12,817 nucleotides of DNA from Methanocella_A sp035319305 (GCA_035319305.1 DATHCY010000044.1:1-12817), one strand, 5' to 3'; shown: positions 6,118-12,435, counted from the first letter of the stretch. Made by a program: numbers and translations. Notes: generated from the sequence alone by a model not told the origin.

Positions 6118-7359
6118 CTACCCCACCCTAAAGGACAGGGCTTCCTGCTTCACAGCTGACAGTTTGCAACCGACTCGCCGATTGTATTGACTATCCGTTC
6201 CGCAGGCAAACCGGCATGTCCCACACCTTCTAACCGGAGACCCACACCAACACCCCAAATAATTCAATGCTTGTGTCGAAATCCCTACCCAACCGAACAT
6301 TAAAATACAGACAGAGGTGTATTCTACCCCCAAATCCTTCCTGACCACGTTTCCACACACCGAACATTTCCGAGTGGTATTCCTGGGATCCGCTCTGATT
6401 AAGTGTCTACGAGCACTTTCAGCCTTATAAACCAGCTCGCCAAAGAAGCCCCGTAATCCGCCATCTGTAATGCTGCGCTTGAGAGTTTTACGAGCTTTGA
6501 CTGATAATTTCGAGTTCTTGTAATCATTAGTTCGTAGCATCCCGAGTATGTCGAGGTTTTCTACTGTTATCATGTCGTTGTTGACGTAGTGCTTTGAGAT
6601 TTGGTGGTTGCGGTCATTCCTCTGACTTGCTATGTACTCGTGTAGTCTCGCCAGTTTTTTCTTGTTTTGGATGTAGTTCCGGGTTACCTTTCTCTTGTCG
6701 ACGTGTAATTTTGTGCTAACGCTTCTTTGTAAATGTTTTACCTTTTTGAGCGGCCGGGCCAAGTATTTTGGATTTTCAAAATGATTCCGGTCGCTATCAT
6801 AGCAAAACGTCTTGATACCCACACCGACACCGATAGCACGATTGCTTTTCGTTTTAATGACGGTACCGAGTATACTTATCTGAAATACGGTATAACACTC
6901 GTCTATTTTTGATTCTACCATCTGAACGCCCTCTATTTTGCCCGGCAGTTCTCGATGTAATTTCAGGCTTACAACACCAATTTTGCTTAGTTCTAATTCA
7001 GCAGCACGATTAAACTTGAAACCACTCTGGCCATAATCCAACCCTCGATACCAGCACCCTGACTTGAACCTCAGCTTACCAGTCTCACATCCTCTTTTCT
7101 TCAATTCAGTCAACACTGAAATATTGTTAAAACGATGGTCGCCGGCACGATGTAAAACCTTGCCATACACCGATCTCAATATAGGATAGTCATTCTTGAT
7201 CTGGGCAACAGTATTGCACGCGTCATACACAGTGTTGATTTCTCTACCCCGGTACATTCCCAATAGTTTATACGTAGACGTGCACTTATCCGTAGCATCA
7301 ACTATTTTATCCTGGTTTTGATTTTGGTAGAATCGGTGTTTGTAGGATAACTGCATCAT
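6118..7359 (-). pseudogene. tnpB: TnpB (RNA-guided nuclease of IS605-type elements), decayed
   Basis: The 413-codon frame keeps recognisable TnpB parts: an N-terminal SYKHRFYQNQNQ block, LRFKSGCWYRGLDYGQSGF (96-114), a RuvC-I strand IGVGVGIKTF (176-185), the RuvC-II strand ITVENLDILGM with Glu267 (264-274), and half a zinc ribbon, CSVCG (332-336). Several features mark it as broken. The RuvC-I aspartate is replaced by Gly179. After Cys351 the second CxxC pair and the RuvC-III aspartate motif are missing. A TnpB-like tail (HAGLPAERIVNTIGE...) reads instead in the +1 frame and stops at 6150-6152, just before the right-end hairpin. Small indels near 6255-6310 would explain this. The N-terminal third also looks gapped. 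The protein should not cut DNA; residual binding is speculative. Confidence 0.75.
6121..6140 (-). repeat. Right-end hairpin of the tnpB element
   Basis: On the tnpB-sense strand the segment folds into an 8-pair stem (three G-U pairs) with a TTTA tetraloop, followed by GGGGTAGTTC. In this family such a hairpin serves as the TnpA recognition site and as the 3' end of the TnpB guide-RNA scaffold. It lies between the inferred original tnpB stop (6150-6152) and nnr. Confidence 0.6.
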
Positions 7360-7433
7360 TAGTTGATTGTCCTGTCTTGAAACTTAGGCTTATCGTACAT
7401 GGGTTGAAAGTATTATGGTGAGGGGCTATCTAT

Positions 7434-7453
7434 CCCCGCTCTGAAGGGTGGGG
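7434..7453. repeat. Left-end hairpin of the tnpB element
   Basis: The plus strand forms an 8-pair stem (7434-7441 with 7446-7453, two G-T pairs) and a TGAA loop. It lies 75-94 bases upstream of the tnpB start. A GGGG at 7422-7425 could also pair with the 5' arm, giving an alternative fold. Confidence 0.5.
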
Positions 7454-7660
7454 TCTCCCGCCTCTCCGCATTCCCTGCTGATAAAGGGTTATGACCCCGG
7501 ATGAAATAATAGTTGCCGGCAGGAGAGGCAGATTAGCTATTGATTGAGCGAACATCCTGCGGCCAAAGGCGCTATAATTAACGCAATGATTAGTCGATTC
7601 GGACAGGTAGGCGTACAGGTGCCTATGATATCTGGGTGTTGGCAAGCGCAGGCTCAGTAA
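7454..7660. other. Intergenic stretch between the tnpB element and the AsnC-like gene
   Basis: I see no coding gene here. The 71-codon minus-strand frame through this region covers the transposon hairpin and has no family features. Notable is a dyad TAGGC-N8-GCCTA (7608-7625) with an ACAGGT direct repeat, about 35 bases upstream of the TATA box of the AsnC-like gene. If the transposon was inserted upstream of nnr, this stretch may hold the original nnr promoter, read leftward. Confidence 0.4.
7608..7625. promoter_or_regulatory. Candidate operator upstream of the AsnC-like regulator
   Basis: Perfect arms TAGGC (7608-7612) and GCCTA (7621-7625) lie around an 8-base spacer, upstream of the TATA box. 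Lrp/AsnC proteins often control their own gene from such dyads; that link is inferred. Confidence 0.3.
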
Positions 7661-7668
7661 TTATATAT
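7661..7668 (+). promoter_or_regulatory. TATA box of the AsnC-like regulator gene
   Basis: TTATATAT lies 37-44 bases before the chosen ATG (7705). A start of transcription near 7690 would leave a leader of about 15 bases. Confidence 0.5.
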
Positions 7669-7704
7669 CTGCAGGTTGATATCAGATTCGAGGCTAATAC
7701 GTCA

Positions 7705-8622
7705 ATGGATGATGTTGATATCAAGATCATACAGGAGCTTCTTTCTAACTCGAGAATGACTTACCGTGAGCTTGCCGACCGGCTTGACCTGTCGGTGAAC
7801 TCAGCCCATAAGCGGGTGCAGAGCCTGGTCGAACAGGGCGTGGTTCAGCGCTTCACCCTCCATCTAACCCCTAAAGTTTTGCCCCAGGTATGGGTCCGGG
7901 TGTGTGGCAAATCGGCTACTGTGCTGATGGATGAGACGGTGGAGCGGCTAGGCGCCAACCAGAACACGTCAATGGTGGCGGTATCTAGCGGCAACATGCT
8001 TCATATATTGGGGGTGCTGCGCGACTACGCGGAGGTTAATAAGTTCGTGAACTTCGCGATCAAAACAGGGGAGATCGCGGACCCGGATATCCGCCTACCC
8101 AACCCTCCCCATTTCCAGGGAACAGCTGAAGTTTCGCTGACTCGCACCGACTACCGGATTCTCGCCTCGCTCCAGGAGAACTGCCGGAAGCAGATCGTTG
8201 ACATGGCAGCCGAGCTATGCATCTCCGCGAAAACGGTCAGACGCCGCCTATCGGGAATGGAGAAAGGCGAGGCCGTGCACTACAGGATCAACTTCGACCA
8301 CGCTTTGCTAGGGGGCGTCTTCACGCTACTGGACCTGTACGTAAACAAGGGTGTGGATCCCCAGGAAGTGATCGCGCTCATCAATCGGAAGTACGCCAAA
8401 AACCTGATGGGCGTCAGGACCTTCAGCACCCTGCCTAACGAGATCACCATCGATGTTTGGACCAGATCGCTGGCCGAGCTCAAGACGCTCCAGGACTCTT
8501 TACAACGGGAAGGTAGCTTCAGCAGGATCGTGCCAATCATGGTTTATCACGCGACGTACTTCGAGACCTGGCGTGAGCAGCACGTCCGGGATCATGCGCG
8601 CTACGACCGCCCTAATCCGTGA
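7705..8622 (+). CDS. AsnC/Lrp-type transcriptional regulator with two winged-helix modules
   Basis: Counting from ATG 7705 the protein has 305 residues and looks like two AsnC-type modules in a row. The first winged helix-turn-helix is at residues 1-50 (MDDVDIKIIQELLSNSRMTY, then RELADRLDLSVNSAHKRVQ), followed by an alpha-beta segment to about 135. A second HTH begins near 144 (LTRTDYRILASLQENCRKQI, then VDMAAELCISAKTVRRRLSG), followed by a second alpha-beta domain ending near 290. Lrp/AsnC proteins usually have about 150 residues with a single module; doubled forms are known in methanogens. The effector and targets are unknown. I chose ATG 7705 over the upstream frame start at 7636 because homology to the HTH starts exactly there and the TATA box at 7661-7668 fits. 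The ribosome site is weak (GAGG, 11 bases away). It points away from the tnpB element. Confidence 0.8.
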   Translation: MDDVDIKIIQELLSNSRMTYRELADRLDLSVNSAHKRVQSLVEQGVVQRFTLHLTPKVLPQVWVRVCGKSATVLMDETVERLGANQNTSMVAVSSGNMLHILGVLRDYAEVNKFVNFAIKTGEIADPDIRLPNPPHFQGTAEVSLTRTDYRILASLQENCRKQIVDMAAELCISAKTVRRRLSGMEKGEAVHYRINFDHALLGGVFTLLDLYVNKGVDPQEVIALINRKYAKNLMGVRTFSTLPNEITIDVWTRSLAELKTLQDSLQREGSFSRIVPIMVYHATYFETWREQHVRDHARYDRPNP

Positions 8623-9091
8623 TTGCTGATTGATGAGACAAGCGGCTAGGCGCCAATCAGAACATATCAATGGTCCTAAAAAGTTAGCGGATCAACCGGT
8701 AAGGCATCACAGCAGCAGCCGCTTCTCCGTCGCGTTTGGCCTTCTGGAGCTGAGCTTGATGCTCGGCGCCAGCCTGCTCGCCCCTGGGGGTACTACGAGC
8801 TGTGGTTTTACGGACATTCTGTATCGCCAGGTGCAACAGCTCCGATATCCTGCTGCACCGATACGCGGCTATTATGATATCGATCATACTATCCTCGTAC
8901 TGTCATCCTCATGTGATCATGTAACCGTAGAGGACTTATCATCGTGTTTTATCAGGATATAACAAAATGGCCACAGCCCCGGGGATAAAGGTTCACTTTA
9001 TCAGCGCAGGAACTCATAAAAAGAACATAGACACTGTTGGTTCTATGAAAAGCATGCCATCTTGTATGACAGGATAGGCAGAATTATGAGC
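8623..9091. other. Gene-poor stretch with a regulator-gene remnant and stem-loops
   Basis: About 470 bases hold no gene I can support. From 8624 to 8674 it carries a decayed copy of an internal piece of the preceding regulator gene. From 8700 to 8800 it is clearly more GC-rich than its flanks. A minus-strand frame there (8887-8684) reads as an Ala/Gln/Lys-rich helix but has no recognisable family or ribosome site, and an overlapping plus-strand frame (8630-8962) looks equally featureless. From 8984 three stem-loops follow each other. Confidence 0.5.
8624..8674 (+). repeat. Partial duplicate of the upstream AsnC-like gene (remnant)
   Basis: This segment matches 7922-7976 inside the regulator gene. 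In the main block, 8641-8674 against 7943-7976, 31 of 34 bases are identical, including AGCGGCTAGGCGCCAA. The block before it matches with one mismatch and a 4-base gap. The copy begins two bases after the regulator stop codon and carries no open frame of its own. Confidence 0.7.
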
Positions 9092-9100
9092 CTATTTTTT
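8984..9100 (+). other. Cluster of three stem-loops ending in a T-run
   Basis: Perfect arms GATAAAG/CTTTATC (8984-8990 with 8996-9002, loop 5), CATAGA/TCTATG (9026-9031 with 9042-9047, loop 10) and ATAGGC/GCCTAT (9074-9079 with 9090-9095, loop 10) occur in turn, spaced 44-48 bases centre to centre. On the plus strand the last is followed directly by T's to 9100. This could be a terminator region for the regulator transcript or a small structured RNA. Confidence 0.4.
9074..9100 (+). terminator. Hairpin plus T-run, possible terminator of rightward transcription
   Basis: ATAGGC/GCCTAT is followed by TTTTT on the plus strand. Two G-U pairs and an A-U pair could extend the stem to nine pairs in RNA. 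It overlaps the stop codon of the leftward surface-protein gene, so it may separate two converging transcripts. Confidence 0.4.
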
Positions 9101-9628
9101 AAAGCTCATATAATAATATAGTGCTGCCACTGGGACGATCATCAGAAGCAGGAGCAGAACGATATACAGATAGCTCTGCCACTGTGAACCTACAGTATCG
9201 GCTGTTTGAGCCGTCAGATCGGCAGGTGCCGTATTCTTGGTAACTGCAGAGCTATTGGCTGTAGGTTTCATGGTAGAAGACGTAGCATCGGTAGGAGTTG
9301 AAGACGGAACATCGACAGGAATCGGAGTATCAACAGCATACGGATCCTCGGTAGGAGCCGTGACATCAGCAGGAATCCCAACATCAGTAGGAGTTCCAAC
9401 ATCAGTAGGAGCCGTGATATCAGTAGGAGTTCCAACATCAGTAGGAGTTCCAACATCAGTGGGAGTCGTCTCCTGTGTCGGGGTTGGTGATGGGTCCGAT
9501 GGGAATGGTGGAGCGCTAGCTGCCACTTCTGTCGTCAGTGGTACTATTCCAATCATGCATATAGTAGACAGCGTTATAGTTAGTATTATAATACCTGAGG
9601 CGGTCAGATATGATGATTTGGAGGTCAT
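9092..9628 (-). CDS. Small Thr/Pro-rich membrane-anchored surface protein with PTDVGT repeats
   Basis: I do not recognise a named family. Counting from ATG 9628 it has 178 residues: a signal or anchor helix at about 8-31, a Thr/Pro/Ser-rich extracellular stalk at about 38-148, a C-terminal membrane helix at about 152-173 and a short FKK tail. Residues 54-95 repeat the hexapeptide PTDVGT and variants (PTDITA, PADVTA). The stalk is a likely target for O-glycosylation, as in archaeal envelope proteins; that is inferred from composition. I chose ATG 9628 because GAGG lies six bases upstream and the signal helix then sits near the N-terminus. The upstream ATG at 9733 would overlap the HemK gene and add a polar leader. 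It is 86 bases downstream of the HemK gene, but its content suggests it is not part of that operon's function. Confidence 0.6.
   Translation of the reverse strand: MTSKSSYLTASGIIILTITLSTICMIGIVPLTTEVAASAPPFPSDPSPTPTQETTPTDVGTPTDVGTPTDITAPTDVGTPTDVGIPADVTAPTEDPYAVDTPIPVDVPSSTPTDATSSTMKPTANSSAVTKNTAPADLTAQTADTVGSQWQSYLYIVLLLLLMIVPVAALYYYMSFKK
9345..9470 (-). repeat. Tandem 18-bp coding repeats in the surface-protein gene
   Basis: Seven units of 18 bases start at 9345, 9363, 9381, 9399, 9417, 9435 and 9453. The plus-strand core is ACATCAGTAGGAGTTCCA; units at 9381 and 9435 are identical and the others vary at the ends. Each encodes one hexapeptide of the PTDVGT type. Such repeats can change number by slippage or recombination without shifting the frame. 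Confidence 0.85.
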
Positions 9629-9714
9629 ACTATACCTCATACTATTTATGAGCTTATCAGGCTGTCGCATGAACGCTTTATCATGACGTCCGGCTCTTAA
9701 ACTTCTGATTAAGC

Positions 9715-10296
9715 CTATTGCAGCCGGATGCACTTGAGAACAACCAGCGTCTCGAACGGTATTTTTTCTCTGCCTACTTCTTCGACGGAAAAGCCGTGCT
9801 TCTGGTATAATTGGCTTACTGCTTGGATATCGGTGAGTGATGAGAATACGGTGATCACCCGTCCTCCTATGGGTAATATCCTTCTCACCTCGTTCAAGAA
9901 TCGCCGGATGACGTGCCTTCCGTCCGGGCCGCCGTCGAATGCCATGTTCAGCCAGTCATTAAGCCGTTCATCGTTCTCGGTTGGGAGGTAGGGGGGGTTG
10001 AACACTATCAGATCGAATGATCCGCAGATACTGCTGAATAGGTCGGTTCTCACGACTTGGATGCCGTTGATACGCGCATTTTTACAGGCGAGGGGGCTGA
10101 TATCGGTCGCGATGATATCGGTAATATCTTTTAGAAAAATCGAGACGATCCCCGATCCGGTGCCGATCTCAAGCGATCTATCCTCCGGCTTTATTTCTCG
10201 GAGGGCTGCTTCGATCAGCAGGTGTGAATCCTCGCCGGGTTCGTATACGCCCTCTAGTAATTCGAACTCTTTATCTCGATAGGTTCGGATAGCCAT
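9715..10296 (-). CDS. HemK/Mtq2-type class I methyltransferase (probable release-factor glutamine methyltransferase)
   Basis: This 193-residue protein has the S-adenosylmethionine site EIGTGSGIVS at residues 43-52, ATDISPLA at 63-70 and the NPPYLP motif at 100-105. NPPY is the signature of enzymes that methylate an amide nitrogen, such as HemK/PrmC and eukaryotic Mtq2. The compact form, with YEPGEDSHLL at 18-27 and no N-terminal helical domain, is the archaeal/eukaryotic type. That type methylates the GGQ glutamine of release factor aRF1, probably together with a Trm112 partner; the substrate is inferred. Its ATG lies 26 bases inside the 3' end of ksgA, so translation is probably coupled. It is the last conserved gene of the cluster. 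No strong ribosome site is visible. Confidence 0.85.
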   Translation of the reverse strand: MAIRTYRDKEFELLEGVYEPGEDSHLLIEAALREIKPEDRSLEIGTGSGIVSIFLKDITDIIATDISPLACKNARINGIQVVRTDLFSSICGSFDLIVFNPPYLPTENDERLNDWLNMAFDGGPDGRHVIRRFLNEVRRILPIGGRVITVFSSLTDIQAVSQLYQKHGFSVEEVGREKIPFETLVVLKCIRLQ

Positions 10297-11077
10297 ATTT
10301 CATCATTTCCATTTCGTTGGCGAGCAGCGCGAACTCTTCCGGGGATACCTGTTCGGCTCGTTTTTCCAGGATGTCATGAGGGAGGGCCGCGACGATCGCA
10401 TGTAGGTCTCCCCGGCCGATCATGTCCGCGCCGTTCAGGATTGCCTTTCGCAGTTTTTTCCGCCGTCCTGAAAATGCCGCGGTGACTAGTTTCATAAAGA
10501 GATCCTCATCGTTTAGGTGGTAGCTGGCGGGGCGGGGTGTGAGCCTGACTACGGTGGATTCGACCTCGGGCTGCGGGGTGAATGCCCTTCGCGAGACGTT
10601 GAATAAGGGCTGCACGTCTGCAAAGTGCTGCACGGTTACCGACAGTCTAGAATAGTCCTCCTCGCCCGTTTTCGCCGCCATACGCTGCGCAAACTCCCGC
10701 TGATACATGAGGATGGCGAGATGAAAGGGGTATTGCAGAAGTCTGAATGTTACCCCAGATGAGATCGAGTATGGTAGGTTGGCTACGGCCTTGTCGAAGC
10801 GGGGGAAGTCTACCTTGAGTGCATTACCGGGTATGATTGTGACGTTTGTCGAGTTCCTGTATTCGAATTGGAGAGCCTCCGTAAACCTGCGGTCCAGTTC
10901 TATGGCATAGACGTGCCGGGCCTTGCTTGACAGCAGCCGTGTCATATTGCCCGGCCCGGCGCCTATCTCCAGCACGACCTCATTAGGCGATATGGAGGCA
11001 GCCTCTATGATCCGATCCAAAACCGCCTGATCGGTTAAAAAGTGCTGGTCTTTTCGTTTATCAGGGCTGAGATCCAT
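10271..11077 (-). CDS. rsmA (ksgA): 16S rRNA (adenine(1518)-N6/adenine(1519)-N6)-dimethyltransferase
   Basis: This enzyme dimethylates two adjacent adenines in the 3'-terminal hairpin (helix 45) of 16S rRNA late in small-subunit assembly. At 268 residues it has the normal length. DQHFLTD lies at residues 10-16, the S-adenosylmethionine loop EIGAGPGN at 37-44, the acidic AIELD strand at 58-62 and the catalytic NLPYSIS at 100-106. The C-terminal third, with FTPQPEVESTVVRL, is the usual RNA-binding part. ATG 11077 gives the expected N-terminus although no clear ribosome site precedes it. It follows the DUF655 gene after 52 bases and overlaps the HemK-type gene by 26 bases. The order DUF655-ksgA-hemK is typical of euryarchaea. 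Confidence 0.95.
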   Translation of the reverse strand: MDLSPDKRKDQHFLTDQAVLDRIIEAASISPNEVVLEIGAGPGNMTRLLSSKARHVYAIELDRRFTEALQFEYRNSTNVTIIPGNALKVDFPRFDKAVANLPYSISSGVTFRLLQYPFHLAILMYQREFAQRMAAKTGEEDYSRLSVTVQHFADVQPLFNVSRRAFTPQPEVESTVVRLTPRPASYHLNDEDLFMKLVTAAFSGRRKKLRKAILNGADMIGRGDLHAIVAALPHDILEKRAEQVSPEEFALLANEMEMMKYGYPNLSR

Positions 11078-11129
11078 ATTATGGGTTGTATATAGTCGCC
11101 GGGTTTAGCTGATATCATCGCGCGACGGG

Positions 11130-11702
11130 TTATTTCGCGAACATGCGGTACTTGATCGTCTCGTCCTTGATCTCTTCCTCGATGCGGCGGGAGATCAGCT
11201 TGTCTGGGTGGTGAAGGCCTTTGACTCGCTCCTCAAGCTCTTTGAAACTCTTGAACTTGCCTTTCTTGCGTTCGTCGATCAGCGCCCACATCATCTTCTT
11301 TCCGATGCCGGGCAGTAGCTCCAGCATATGAAGCCTTGTGGTGATGGGCTGAGCGTTGTTGAAGAATTCAACGTATTTGGATTCGTTCGCCTTCACGATC
11401 CTCTCGATCATATAAGGCATCTCGATTTTCGAACCCTGGGTGAGCTCATCGTACTTGAGCCGCTTCTCTACTCGCTTGACCACGTCGCGCTCGCCCTTGC
11501 CCACAAAGACGGCGTTCTCGATCTCAATCTTCGCGCCCTCTTTCATTACCAACTCTAGGAGGATGAAATACTCGGATCCCAGTGCCTGTGCCAGCGGCTC
11601 TTTAAGGTGGATGGGCCTGGTGTCCTCCGCGTGTCCTGTGGGCAGGAAGTCTATGATATATGCGTATTGCTCTTTGATATCCGTCGTGTGGGTCGTGGTC
11701 AT
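11130..11702 (-). CDS. DUF655 family protein, predicted RNA-binding (COG1491)
   Basis: This protein of 190 residues, counted from ATG 11702, belongs to the archaeal DUF655 family, found almost always between rpoF and ksgA. The N-terminal half (about 12-110) is beta-rich, with YAYIIDFLPTG at 13-23. The C-terminal part contains a helix-hairpin-helix motif, LELLPGIGKKMM (128-139), followed by a basic helical region (145-190). This architecture suggests binding to RNA or DNA, perhaps in rRNA processing; no activity has been assigned as far as I know. I chose ATG 11702 over the upstream ATG at 11729 because GGGTGAG ends about six bases before it. It is separated from rpoF by 68 bases that contain a TATA-like stretch, so it may have its own promoter inside the cluster. 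Confidence 0.88.
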   Translation of the reverse strand: MTTTHTTDIKEQYAYIIDFLPTGHAEDTRPIHLKEPLAQALGSEYFILLELVMKEGAKIEIENAVFVGKGERDVVKRVEKRLKYDELTQGSKIEMPYMIERIVKANESKYVEFFNNAQPITTRLHMLELLPGIGKKMMWALIDERKKGKFKSFKELEERVKGLHHPDKLISRRIEEEIKDETIKYRMFAK

Positions 11703-11717
11703 CGATAGCTCACCCTG

Positions 11718-11729
11718 GTGATTGATCAC
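11718..11729. promoter_or_regulatory. Small dyad in front of the DUF655 gene
   Basis: GTGAT-TG-ATCAC is a 5-bp-arm inverted repeat 16-27 bases before the ATG, downstream of a TATA-like TTATTATAA (near 11745-11760 on the minus strand). It could mark an internal promoter or operator within the cluster. Confidence 0.25.
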
Positions 11730-11770
11730 TAATAAATGGTGTATTACCTTATAATAAAATAAAGTATTGC

Positions 11771-12121
11771 TTAGATATATTTTGCTACTATATCTAAAAT
11801 GGACTTAAGCTCAGTATCGGTCAGGGTAAACCGCTCTTTGGCATAAATAGACCTGAGCTCGTCCTTAGTGCGGGGGCAAAGGCTTGCGATCTTGATCGAG
11901 ATATCGAGCTTCATCTTCTCAAGGGTAAGAAGCTCGTTGGCCATCTCCCGTGAGGCCTTGCCATCCGTCTTCGAGAATACGTTGGCGTGCTCCACCGCAC
12001 GCTTCTGCTCGTAGCGGAGCTCTAACCCGGCCTTTTCGCGCTCTTCCTTGATCTGGTTTAGCGTGTCTTTAACTTCGGGGAGGGTGAGCAACTCTTCGCT
12101 TATTACCTTCTTGATGATCAT
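11771..12121 (-). CDS. rpoF: DNA-directed RNA polymerase subunit F (Rpb4)
   Basis: This protein of 116 residues is the archaeal homologue of Rpb4, which pairs with subunit E' (Rpb7) to form the RNA polymerase stalk. The stalk helps open complexes form and binds emerging RNA. Its sequence is largely helical and charged, with the typical MIIKKVISEELLTLPEVKD start, a central EHANVFSK segment (44-51) and a C-terminal HRDC-like part (CPRTKDELRSIYAKERFTLT, then DTELKSILDIVAKYI). It starts 14 bases after the L21e stop with AGGGA five bases before the ATG, so it is co-transcribed with rpl21e. Length and gene position both match the family. Confidence 0.93.
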   Translation of the reverse strand: MIIKKVISEELLTLPEVKDTLNQIKEEREKAGLELRYEQKRAVEHANVFSKTDGKASREMANELLTLEKMKLDISIKIASLCPRTKDELRSIYAKERFTLTDTELKSILDIVAKYI

Positions 12122-12135
12122 TCCGATCCCTGCTC

Positions 12136-12435
12136 TTACGCGTTATTCTTCTGTGGCTTCAGGTGCTGCGACCGGGCGATGACGGTCTTTTTCTTCCCGC
12201 CATCGGTAATGCCGACAAACCACGCGCGGCCTGCCTGTCCAAGTATCTCGCCCGTGAGGCCCTGGAACCGGCGGTAAGGCATGCCCTTATGGACGCTCGA
12301 GTCGATATCGATGTGGACCTTCTGCCCGACCTCGAACTCCTGTACGGCCTTGCTGACAGGGGAGAAGCCCCTTGCCCGCAGGTCTTTGTTGAACTTGTGC
12401 CTTGTCTTTAATCTCTCGCCATGTGATCTTGCCAT
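12136..12435 (-). CDS. rpl21e: 50S ribosomal protein L21e
   Basis: This small, basic ribosomal protein of 99 residues is found in archaea and eukaryotes. It begins MARSHGERLKTRHKFNKD and contains the SH3-like core with VGQKVHIDIDSSVHKGMPYR (35-54), FQGLTGEILG (56-65) and a lysine-rich end. The frame is open further upstream, but ATG 12435 is clearly the start: AAGGAGGA at 12441-12448 lies five bases before it and is the strongest ribosome site in the window. Its first 28 bases overlap the end of pus10 in another frame, so translation of the two is probably linked. Confidence 0.96.
   Translation of the reverse strand: MARSHGERLKTRHKFNKDLRARGFSPVSKAVQEFEVGQKVHIDIDSSVHKGMPYRRFQGLTGEILGQAGRAWFVGITDGGKKKTVIARSQHLKPQKNNA

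Larger units (their letters stand above)
6110..7460 (-). mobile_element. IS200/IS605 family (IS1341-type, tnpB-only) element, degenerate
   Basis: A tnpB-like frame is bounded by two subterminal hairpins, with no tnpA beside it. The right-end hairpin is at 6121-6140: an 8-pair stem counting G-U pairs in the tnpB sense, with loop TTTA. The left-end hairpin is at 7434-7453 (8 pairs, loop TGAA). Both contain CCCCACCCT, at 6121-6129 on the plus strand and 7445-7453 on the minus strand, so the ends are marked by inverted 9-mers. Elements of this family insert beside a short target without duplicating it, so the exact tips cannot be read and these limits are approximate. Having only tnpB, the element would depend on a TnpA supplied from elsewhere. 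Confidence 0.65.

Noticed and set aside
6118..7359. TnpB considered as a confirmed nuclease-dead RNA-guided repressor of nnr
   Set aside because: Besides the RuvC-I change, the C-terminus is frameshifted and the N-terminal third looks gapped, which fits decay better than domestication. No conserved association with nnr can be shown from one window.
7430..7645. Minus-strand frame of 71 codons next to the left end of the tnpB element
   Set aside because: It covers the transposon hairpin, has no recognisable family and low-complexity ends; probably a chance frame.
8684..8887. Minus-strand frame of 67 codons with an Ala/Gln/Lys-rich helical stretch
   Set aside because: No ribosome site or family signature, and it overlaps an equally open plus-strand frame (8630-8962) in a region that contains a gene remnant. 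GC-rich DNA opens frames on both strands.
8887..8904. TACTATC and TACTGTC considered as further copies of the flavoprotein operator motif
   Set aside because: The spacing is 11 rather than 15 bases, one copy is mismatched and no promoter lies beside them; short AT-rich matches are expected by chance.
9345..9470. Regular 18-bp repeats considered as a CRISPR-like array
   Set aside because: The units are directly tandem with no spacers and keep a reading frame encoding a hexapeptide; they are coding repeats.
9237..9686. Long plus-strand frame (149 codons, Val/Gly/Ser repeats) opposite the surface-protein gene
   Set aside because: It is the antisense shadow of the 18-bp repeats. The minus-strand frame has a signal helix, a stalk, a membrane anchor and a ribosome site; this one has none.
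11087..11094. TATATACA before ksgA considered as its promoter
   Set aside because: It is only 10-17 bases from the ATG, so transcription would begin inside the coding region; ksgA is more likely read from upstream.
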